A program made the translations under genes and the position numbers. The notes beneath the pieces were generated by a model that had not been told where the DNA came from, searched no databases, and saw nothing but the letters and a program-made list of their open reading frames with translations. From NCBI GenBank assembly GCA_949130485.1, contig OX422190.1:6781167-6845166 (forward strand): a stretch of DNA of 64,000 bases, read 5' to 3'. Below are positions 51,604 through 62,000 of this stretch, piece by piece. Source of the DNA: Agelas oroides. Taxonomy: Eukaryota; Porifera; Demospongiae; Agelasida; Agelasidae. Within the stretch, counting starts at the first letter, position 1; the number at the start of each line of letters is the position of its first letter.

Positions 51604-52618
51604 CACTTGGTCCTGGCTTTAAACATGGTGAAATGATTGTAGTAGAAAATGTAGCTATACAGCAGCAAAATAACCTTTTAATGCATACATGCAGTAGCAG
51701 GTCATGGTGTTTAGAACCCGGGTCCAGGAGCTGAAAGGTGGCAGAAGCAGGAGTTCAAGTCCCATATCAGTGCAATGATGACTGTGCTACCTAGTGCTAG
51801 AAGTAACAATGTATGAATTTTGGTCAAGAATCGAGGGGCATCCTCTCCATCTCCCCAACTCAATTTTTCATACACACTTCTGCTCTGAAGTAAGATACTC
51901 AGGAGAAGAGGAGCATCAAGGGATGCAGTTTGGACTTGTCACATTCTTCCATTCGTTTGAAAACTGTGCATGTACCAAACTGCAACCCACAAAATGTAAA
52001 ATTGATTTCATGGCTGAATTTCTATAACACGTGTAAAGTGATGAGTAAGTGTAGTATTTTATTTTTATAACAAAATGAAATTAGGTGAAATGAGATGAGA
52101 CTACAAGTTTTTGGGAGGGGAAATAAAAGTTCTTGCCTCACACTGTAAATCATATAAGCAAGTAAGTTGCAAGACAACTAAATATAACATGTTTATTGGC
52201 TTTGGAATGTCTTTAGAGAGCATGCATAGTCTACTTTGCATGATTAGCTAGTAACCTGTCTCTGTCCAATTGCAACCTCCTCTGGTCTCAAGCATCAGAA
52301 AATATTTTGTGTTCCGAATCTAGTGGCTCTTCTTGCTTGCAAGATACCTAAGTATCCTAAAATTACATGAACTCTTCTTGCTTGGGTGTGGTCCGTGAGC
52401 TTCCGATCCTTTGTTTGTGACATTACTAGACAGTTCTGAGTATCCCAGGATACTTATTAATATTCTGGGATCTATGGGCCAGGCCCCACTTGCTTGGGAC
52501 TTCCGATAGTCCTAGACAACCCAGGATGAATACTGAACACCAAGACCATTTCTGGTAGCAATGACAGTATACAAGACAGTTAACAAGATTCTAAGTAAGC
52601 AAATCACTAGACAAATCT

Positions 52619-52739
52619 TAGGATGGTGTTTGAGATTCTGATGCCAGAGTTGCAGTTGTAGGTTCAGTGGGTTGAAATTCTGGGACGTCTGTCTCAACTT
52701 GCTCTTTGCTTCTGCAGCAGATTATTGAACAGATGGTCT
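52619..52739 (-). CDS. Weak exon-like segment
   Basis: After a TGTTTGCAG acceptor on the - strand, one frame gives 39 codons (TICSIICCRSKEQVETDVPE, then a Thr/Pro/Ser-rich end) to a stop. Another frame, joined to a 46-bp exon-like piece at 53512-53467, gives a second protein-like reading. The ambiguity makes this a weak call. Confidence 0.15.
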
Positions 52740-53082
52740 GCAAACATTGTATACAGAAGGATATTTCTGGCTATGATTACAATTAAGTTCTAGAAAGCTG
52801 GGTAGTTTTATCCAGTACATCATCTATGAGTTAGTTCACAGTTCAACTGATTCATAACAGCTAGTATAAACAATTTCTCACTATTAATTTCTCTTTGAGG
52901 TGTAGAAGACGTCATGCATGCAGTGGCTGGCTCTTAAGATCTAAGTACACAAAGTAATAAATGTAAGATTCATACATGTTAGTGCTGTTGTCAGAGTCCC
53001 ACAGATTATTCATACGAACTAAGCAATGCTTTTTAGTTATAATTATTTAGACTCCAATTGGACTTGACACTTCCATGTAGAC

Positions 53083-53220
53083 ATAGAATATGTGGCAAAC
53101 CATAAAATTAATATAGGCTATTGGCCATGCAATAGAATATGTGGCAAATCATAAAATTAATATAGGCTACTGGCCATGCAATAGAATATGTGGCAAACCT
53201 TATAGGCAACTGGCTAAAGG
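53083..53220 (+). repeat. 49-bp tandem repeat, about 2.5 copies
   Basis: Units start at 53083, 53132 and 53181 with ATAGAATATGTGGCAAA and differ at a few bases. Confidence 0.95.
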
Positions 53221-53460
53221 CTATTCACATACGTACAGTACCATAATCAGTGTAAATGAACATACAAAAGTGTACCTTGAATGATCAAGAGAGAAATTCA
53301 TCCAAACACATCATGCCTCCAGCATTGTACGTCATAGTCTGAAGTTAGGAGCAATTAAAGCAGGTATACTTACAGTTGCTCCTCACTGTAAATATCTATA
53401 CATGCTATACAGTACTGCGAAACACTCTGAATAGCTACCTTCTAAGAATCTTTGAGAATC

Positions 53461-55090
53461 ATGCTTACCATCAGCATCAGTTGCCGTTTCAAAGAGCATA
53501 AGAAATACGTAGTCCTAGATGATATATATCACGTACGCACTTGCTGGAAAGAGGCATCTCATAAGGAGCTTGCACCATCTATTGCCTCCCTTTTCAACTT
53601 ATCCTTGAAAGCTGGAAAACTCCCTGATGAATGGAAAATGTTGTTCCGATCCCAAAGAACTCGCATATTCAGGATGTACGGTCTTACAGTCCAATTTCCT
53701 TACTTTCCATCATCAGTAAGACTCTTGAACGTTTTGTACACTGGATTCTAATGGAACATCTATCTGCAAACTCAGTCATCACTAACCACCAGTATGGTTT
53801 TCAGTTGGGTCGTTCCACTGTAACACCTCTTCTACTTGCCACTCATTCATGGCACAACCACTTGGAAAGACGTGTTCAAGTTGGCTGCATTTTTCTTGAC
53901 CTCTGTAAAGCATTTGACAGTGTGCCGCACCAGGTGCTGTTAAACAAGCTTTGTGGTTTGAACTTACCAACAACCATCTTTAACTGGCTGCAGGACTATC
54001 TCTCAAACAGACACCAGCAGGTTGTGTATGATGGTGTTACTTCGCAAGCCCTCCCTGTTAAATCTGGAGTCCCGCAGGGTTCGATTTTGGGCCCTTTACT
54101 GTTTCTGCTGTATATAAACGATTTGCCATCCTGTCTATCCCCTGAGGACTCTAGTATTGTTCTCTATGCCGATGATATACTTTTGTACAGGCCTATAAAA
54201 ACAGAATCAGACTGCAAAGCCTTTCAACAGGACATCAACAAAATAGTGAACTGGATCTCTGAAAACCATCTTACCATTAATGTAGAGAAGACCAAATGCA
54301 TGACCATCTCTAGACTAAGATCGACCATCCCCCTCCAAGTGGAAGTAAATGGACATCAAATTGAAGAAGTTATAACTTTCAAGTACCTGGGTGTCTGGAT
54401 TTCATCTGACCTAAGCTGGACTAAGCATATTGAAATTACTTGCTCCAAAGCCAGACGAGTTCTGGGATACATGTACAGAACGTTTGCACCGTATTGCGAA
54501 CCAGATACCATCATTTCATTATACAAATCCCAAGTCCTCCCCATCCTAGATTACGCTTCAGTTGTCTGGGAGCCACACTTGAAGAAAGACAAACTTCTAT
54601 TAGAAGCTGTCCAGCTTCAGGCCACCAGGATGGCCAGCAGACAATGGAAAGAAAACGGTGTGTCATTAAATCAAAGATTTGAGCTTCCAACATTAGAAAA
54701 CAGACGTAAATATTTTAAACTATTACTTACAAGTTTTTAAGTGGGTATACTTATTGTCCCACAGGCTATTTTGTACAGCACCCTAACCCAAACCCTAGAT
54801 TGTTTCATTCTAAATATATTGTTCAACCTTTTGCTAAGACAGAAGCTTATTATCATTCCTTTTTCATTGACTCTGTAAGACTATGGAACTCCTTACCAAA
54901 TAGCATTGTTAATAGTCCATCAGTTCTGTCGTTTAAAACTGGTATTAGGTTGTATTTGTCCATTAATTAATATGCTTCTAATTTTTCTTTTACTTCCGTA
55001 TCCCTTTGTATTAGCAACTTGCTATTGGGATGCTTGTACCTGGTATTTTCTAAATTCCATGGTGTTTCAGTATAAAAAAAAAAAAAAAAA
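53461..55090 (+). mobile_element. 5'-truncated CR1/L2-like LINE copy
   Basis: It encodes most of a reverse transcriptase with the classic blocks: SPISLLSIISKTLERFV, FLDLCKAFDSVPH, SGVPQGSILGPLLFLLYIND and the catalytic LYADDILLY. It then has the usual C-terminal end (DSVRLWNSLPNSIVN, then a stop at 54970) and a poly(A) run at 55074-55090. The frame breaks near 53630 and near 54735 (a T run), so it is dead. The endonuclease part is absent. Confidence 0.9.
53631..54740 (+). pseudogene. Reverse transcriptase fragment of the CR1/L2-like LINE
   Basis: The longest intact stretch, 369 codons, holds the finger and palm blocks and the YADD active site. The true frame continues from upstream (SHKELAPSIASLFNLSLKAG at 53550-53610) after one frameshift and goes on past 54740 after another, to 54970. 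All key RT residues I can check are present. Confidence 0.85.
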
Positions 55091-55181
55091 GGACAGTCAA
55101 CACTCACTGAAAGGCTCAGAATACACACTTGCTGGAAAGAGGCATCTCATAAGGACAGTCAACACTCACTGAAAGGCTCAG
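55091..55181 (+). repeat. 29-bp direct repeat around a 30-bp copy of LINE interior
   Basis: GGACAGTCAACACTCACTGA and nine further bases occur at 55091-55119 and 55153-55181. Between them, 55126-55155 is an exact copy of 53538-53567, which lies inside the LINE coding region. Confidence 0.9.
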
Positions 55182-55337
55182 TCAGAATAAGAGACACCAA
55201 AAAATTTATTATTGAAATCACTACCGAGCTCACCATAAGATGCTAGTACACAAATGTATGGACATGTTACCAGTGCATGAACTAGCTTTTAAAATCTTAA
55301 CATGGAGAGGACTATAATACTGGTACACAGACTGAGT

Positions 55338-55437
55338 GTGTCTCTCAGTCTGCCAGCAAACTACTGAGTAAGCACACAGTCATATTGCGTCTCTCAGTCT
55401 GCCAGCAAACTACTGAGTAAGCACACAGTCATATTGT
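55338..55437 (+). repeat. 49-bp tandem duplication
   Basis: CTCTCAGTCTGCCAGCAAAC and the bases up to CACAGTCATATTG are present twice in direct tandem with almost no change. Confidence 0.95.
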
Positions 55438-56299
55438 GTTGTACATGGCAAACATTGAGAGTTGGAAGACATGGTCCATAAGAGGTAGCTAATGTATGTG
55501 TAATTGTATTCAAGCACCGGAAGAAGGCAGGTACTTATAAATTAGGCAGGGACACCCACATTCTCAGTATACCCCAGTATATAACAATACACATGCATGT
55601 ATACATGATGACAGTTTGCTATATCTTGCACAAGTTCTGGAGTCAGATTGAGAACACAATTCTATTATATACAAGTACTGCATGTGATTCTGATTTTTAC
55701 TGCACAAGGACTGGGGTTTTAATTGCTAATTCACCATGGAGGCCAACTAAACTCAAAGTAAAGAGATATACTAAGCTATATATATACCAAATGCCATGCA
55801 GTTTCTGAGCGAGCCCCACACTAGCTGTAGTCTATGGAAATTACGTTTGTCGGCCTGTGCACCAGGAACTGTAAACATTTCATGCATGCTCAACACTCAT
55901 AATATGGAGCACTTCATCATGTAGAATGCCTTCATATTCTATGTTGCTCCAATCCCATGGTAGCAGGCATAGCTCTTATGTATATAGAGCACTCCGGCCA
56001 TAGTATATAGCTCCCTGTGCACTGGATAAATGTAAGGTACTACTCAGTCATATGTAGAGTCCTTGTCCTGTACTATTAATGCACAAATGGCTATGAATGT
56101 GCACTTGCGTAGTTTGTACCTGAAAGATTCAACTGCAAGAGAACATCTTCAGGATGTATTGAAGTCTGAAATTTCTGAAGAACACAGTGGCATATGTACA
56201 TGTTGAACTAATTTTCGCTAGAAACGGAAACGGAAGTTGTACGAGGAAGACAAGTTGCAATTTGCATCGCTGGCACAGTAGTAAACAAGCAAAGATGTG

Positions 56300-56306
56300 A
56301 TGATGC
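56300..56306 (+). CDS. Possible short first coding exon of gene C
   Basis: ATGATGC lies directly before a GTAAGT donor at 56307. Joined to the acceptor at 56590 (TCTACTCCAG) it gives MMLMASCLLWL in frame with the main start at 56593. If it is not used, translation starts at 56593. Confidence 0.35.
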
Positions 56307-58976
56307 GTAAGTGGACTCCTATCGGTCTATCGGTGAGGTTTGTGTGTGAGGCCGGGTGTGTTTACATGTATAGTGTTGGGATAGTGGTGGGGGAGCCTGG
56401 GAACGACTGAAGCTAGTGGCAGTAGTGCTGATGTAACTCACGTCGTCGTCTTCGTCGAGTGTTTAGGTTCTTACAAGCTCCTCCCCCACTCCCTGCAAGG
56501 CAACCCTTGTATTCGAAAACAAGCCTTAGAGAATGGGTTGATACTAACCCCCCCCAACATACACACACATACACACAGAGTCTACTCCAGTGATGGCCTC
56601 CTGTTTGCTCTGGTTACTGTATGCCACAACTCTTCTCCAGCTGGTTCATGGCTCAATCTCCACTGAGTGTCTACATGCAATAACAGTTGACTTACACTTC
56701 AGCAGCAACGACAACTGTAACACAGCTGGCAATGTCTGTGGAAGTTTGCAATCAGCTATTGACACACTCAGCGCCTCCTCTGCAGAAGATAACTGCACCC
56801 TCATCCTGCTCCCCCCTGGGACCCACTACATTGATGCCCCCGGGCTGCTGAGGACTGGTGTCCACCTCAGGGGTACAGCAGACAATGTGACTGTCTCCTG
56901 CAGTTACAGAGGCTCAAGTGAAACAGAGGGTTACAGCTGGTACTTTAGTCATCCCAGGGTGGTTGTCTTTGAGGATTTGAACTTTGAGAAGTGTCCATAC
57001 CCCTTCCGCATCAATGGAGCCAGGACAGTTGTAGTTGACAACTGCTCATTTAGGTGAGTCAGCTGAACCTGTGTTTGCGTACATGTACTTTTATGGAGTC
57101 AGGTTGAATCTTATCCAACTGTGTGGGTGTATCAAAGTATAGCCACAACCATATATCAGGAAGTCTGTTCATCTTTACACAGCAGTGAGTGCAAAAACAA
57201 TAAATTGTGTAATGCACTACTAGCTAGCTGGTGAATCTAGTGCTGCTATATATTACCAGCTACTCAGCAAACACACACTGTGCTACACACTACTAGCTCA
57301 TGGCCATTGAAACAGTCTTCTGGGGAACTCTGTCTGGATTGAAATGAAAATTCGTCCATAAGATTACCCACCAATCAGGAAGCAGCTAATGCAATAGGCA
57401 GCTTCCACAGTCTTTGTGATCTCCACCAAATGCAAAGATCGCAAGATGTCATAAAAGTTGCCAAAGTGATTCAACTTTTAATTGCTGACTTGACTTTGAA
57501 TGCATTCCTTGGCAAAGGCTATGTTGTACCCATCCTTTTTTGGGGGCTGTGTTGTACTTTCTTTACCAGAAGCCAAAATGTAAACAAACAGTTTGAAAAG
57601 GATGTACGCAGTAAACATAATTATTCTTGTAGTCCAAAGTGACCACATATGTTACAAAAATAGCGGGTTCTGGTTAATTATGAGTGGTTAAGTGTTAGTT
57701 GATTGCCCAGTTGATGGGTGAGCTAGGTAGGACCATAGATAGTAGAGAAGGATATGGATTGGAAACGCATGTAACTCACGTGATCAATCTGCCATTAGCG
57801 TCCATACTGAACGCGGCATGCCCTTTGATCTTATCCGTGTTGTGCGTTATGCATTGTAAATCACAGGAATGTGGTACCTTTGTGGGACTGTAGCCATTAT
57901 ACCAGGCAACCTCAGAGCTATCTAGTGGAATCATGCATGCATTGTTAGATTTTACGAAGCTAAAAACAAGTCGCCATCGCCATAAGCAGTGTAAGACAGG
58001 AGAAATCACGTGTAAAACGGCAAAACAAGCCTTTGTGGGACTACAAGTCACTAACAATAGCTTCTCAAAGTTCCATTTCAGAGACATAATTTGTACTGGA
58101 GCTGTTGTATTGCAACGTGGCATTGGCAAAAAATAATTGATGGTAAGACGGGATAAATCCAGCTTTGTAGATGGTACATAGTACAAGTGTTTGTGGGACT
58201 ACAAGTCAGTAAGGGTAGCTTCCCAAGGTTTCGTATCAGAGGTACTGGGCTCACTGGGTTGCAACGTGGCACTGGCAAAGAGCAGTGGACCTAGTAGGGG
58301 GCGGAGCAATAGCTTTCAATAGTAGGTTTTGAACGCCGACAAGCCGCTCTGAAAGGCATAGCAGGCAAAGAGTTGGTTGAGTTCCATATAGATCAAATGT
58401 ACTGCTACTACGCCAGCTTTATTCAAGTCTTGTGAGACTTCAACGTGAATGGAACGCAAAATCATTGCGTTTCCAATCCATATCCTTCTACTCTACGGAT
58501 TGCCCAATCCTTTGACTGTTTTAGATTTTGTTGACCAGAAGAAGTTTGCAGACCTGGCTAGTTAGTCTTGTAACCAGCCCAACCCAGTCTGTAGCCTCCT
58601 TTTTGCCTAATTATGTAGTACACTACATAGCCTAATGCAGACAGCAATTAAGATTAAATCTGCAGTGCAATTGACCTTGAAATCTATTGTACTCAAGCAT
58701 TTATAAGAGTACAGTTAGTCCTGTTCCTAGCCTCTCCCACCTCCATCTTTCATCGCTGCAAACGATGAAAGATGGAAGTGGGAGAGGTTGGGCTAGTTTA
58801 CAGTTCAAAAAGGAACAGTACCCACCAAATCTGATATATGTACTTTTTTGCTAACACCCACTACTTTCAGTGTTTAATTATCAACCACACTTAGAATACT
58901 AGCTTGCATGATGTTCTGTGTACCCCCTACCCCCTTCCCTCACACACACACATGTGCACACACACATACACACACA

Positions 58977-59010
<34 letters not shown>

Positions 59011-62000
59011 TGCACACACACACACACACACACACACAACACACACACACAGCACACACACACACAACACACACACACGCACAACACACACACACATACA
59101 CACACACAACACACACACACACACAACACACACACACACAACACACACACACACACAACACACACACACACACAACACACACACACACACACACACATGC
59201 ACGCGCACACACACATACACACAAACGCATACGTCCACAGACATACGCATATAGCACACATGCACACTTAGTCTAAGATGGCAAACACTGGGGTGCGCAA
59301 TGGAATGAGGCTAGAAACACAAATAATTTTGTTGGAGAGTTGGTTTAGATGTGTTTGGGCAATTTCTGTACAAAAATCAGCAGACTTTTTGCTGGGAAAA
59401 TCATAAAATTAACGTCTTATCATCCCCCTTTATTTAGACAATTCACAGAGGCAGTGTTGGACATTTACAACTGTCAGTCTACCTCTCTCACAAATTCATC
59501 ATTTCTGGACAATACTGGAAGTGGCATCAGTAATAGCTCATTTCGTGGAAATACAGGTGCTGTTGCATTTGGATTTAACAATCTACCTGCTGACATCTCT
59601 CTTCCAAGTGTGCAAGTACAGGGATGTAATTTCACCAACAACAGTGCAACAGCACTTTTTCGAATTCGTAATCCATCTCAAGCAGTTTCTAGTCAGATAT
59701 TCAGTGGAAGGGGAGGAGCATTAGGTGTATTTATCAATGAATCGTTCTATAACATCTCTATGGTAATATCTGAGTGTAGATTTGAGCACAACTATGCGCG
59801 GACCTTTGGTGGAGGCATATACATGATATTTAATGGCTTAAACACTCAGCATACCATCAATGTTGACAGGACTCATGTGGTGGCAAACACTGCCAGGGTG
59901 GGAGGAGGGGGAGTTCTGGTATCATACATTTCAAGTGGACTCCGTGACTCACCACACATGGGGAGCTTCACTGATTGTGTGTTTGATGGGAACAGAGGGG
60001 GAGCCGGTGGAGGAATTTTTTTGTTGCCACCACTTGTTGGTAAGTGCACTGGTATGAGCACTGCCATAGATGTTATAAATGCAATATAGCCAATGAGGCC
60101 CGGTATTGATTGAAACGTGTCCTGCAATATGTGCATGTATATACTGGTAGTAGATAGCTTCAGTATATGTTTGCATGGAGATATTACCCCTAGCCTCATA
60201 CCCAGCATGGCGAAAAATGTCAGGTACTGGGCTACTAACATCTCCTGTATAAATGGGGCTTAGACCCAGCTGTCAGTATCTATATATACAGTCCATCCCA
60301 CAGCTAGGGCAGACTTTCTGTTGTTTGGGGGTCTTTCCTGATCTAAGGCTGTTGCTATAGCCCTATGTATATGTTAGATTTTTTATTTTGCACATACCAT
60401 GAAGTGGTGAAGTTGTGTGTAGCATACACACTGCATAATGAAAGATAATGACTTGTTAGCCATCAAATCTTCTTGTTAACTGGGTAACAAGTTGCTAGTC
60501 CCTCTATGTTTCTCAATAATGGAATAAAACCTGTTGTCATGGTGTGATGGGTAAATCTTTTATTTTGATGTCTAACAATTTTGTCCAGGTGGTGATGGCA
60601 GTATGATAAGGATAGAGCGTTGCTACTTCACTGGTAACCAAGCATTAGGCACTCAAGATGATTATGGTGCAGCAGTGGCCTTCTCCTTGCTGAGTCTGTT
60701 GAGGGAAAAAGAATCATTGCCTCGGCATGAAGTAGTAGACTGGTGAGAATTAAGTAGTGTGTGAGGATGTGGAGGTGCATGTGGGAAGTGGATGAGGGGC
60801 ATGTAAGAGGGTGGTGTGTGTATGAGGGATACCGTGTGTATGAGGGTGGCGTGTGTATGAGGGTGGCGTGTGTATGAGGGTGATGTGTGTATGAGGGATA
60901 CCGTGTATATGAGGGTGGCATGTGTATGAGGGTGGCGTGTGTATGAGGGTGGCGTGTGTATGAGGGTGGCGTGTGTATGAGGGTGGCGTGTGTAGGAGGG
61001 TGGCGTGTGTATGAGGGTGGCGTGTGTAGAGGGTGGTGTGTGTGTGAGGGTGGTATGTGTAGGAGGGTGGTGTGTGTAGGAGGTTGGTGTGTAATGGGCT
61101 GCTATTCTTGATGAAGAAGGCCTTTTGCAGTAAAGATTGGCTGCCATTAGCTGAATGCCCTGACTTATAAAGCCTGTTATTGTGTGGTTAGAGACTTTCA
61201 TATGCAGAGTTTTCTCTCAGAGGTTTGATGACGACAGTAGGCGCTCAATTTTTTTGCTGAGAGAGTGAGAAATAAATCCATGGGAAAAAATCCGGGATCC
61301 AGCAAACTCGTAACCATCCCATGCAGATTTGTGACTCTAAAATATAGTAATCTTGGACCCAGGTAGTGGAGCTATGAGGTAGTTCACTAACAGGCTCGTG
61401 TACAAAAACGTACCACAAATGAACATTCCTGCTGCGAGGTGCAGCTCATTAACTCATCTGGGCAAAGTGTGTATTTGTGTACATAAAGTGAGTGGACCAA
61501 CTAACTCACATGGTATGGATGGTCTGTCTCAGGTTACATGAGTTTAGAATTAAATATCAGAAGCTCCTAGAGACTTGTAATTTAAGAAAGAAGACTCAGG
61601 TAGTAACCATAGTAACAAATGATCTGCATACCTATGGCATGCCGAGGATATTAGGCATGTGATGTCACAAATTACAGTGGAATCCCTCTAATGTGGACAC
61701 CATAGGGACTATGCTGCGTGTCCAGAACATAGAGGTGTCTGAATTTTGGAAGCTTCCGGTATATTTTCGGTAGGCATGGCAATGTGTACTTGTGCCGCTT
61801 TGAAGGCACGTTCCAGAGCTCTTCGTTGCTGTATGCTGGCAAGAAAGGCTAACCAGATGCTAGTCCTACGCGTACCAATGCTATTATAATGTCCAGTTGT
61901 TGAATCAATTAGTTGTGCCGGACAATCATGTGCGAGAGGCATGCCAGCGTCTGCATTATCCAGTGAATTTTGTACAAGCCAGGTACTAGAGGGACTGACA

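Noticed and set aside
51179-51734. Overlapping Pro/Thr/His-rich frames of 147 and 161 codons
   Set aside because: They come from the 14-bp minisatellite and lack any non-repeat support.
51700-51770. tRNA B-box-like GGAGTTCAAGTCCC
   Set aside because: No A box or cloverleaf could be drawn around it.
54779-54798. CCCTAACCCAAACCCTAG, telomere-like
   Set aside because: It lies in the frame of the LINE C-terminal region (HPNPRLF) and is only two degenerate units.
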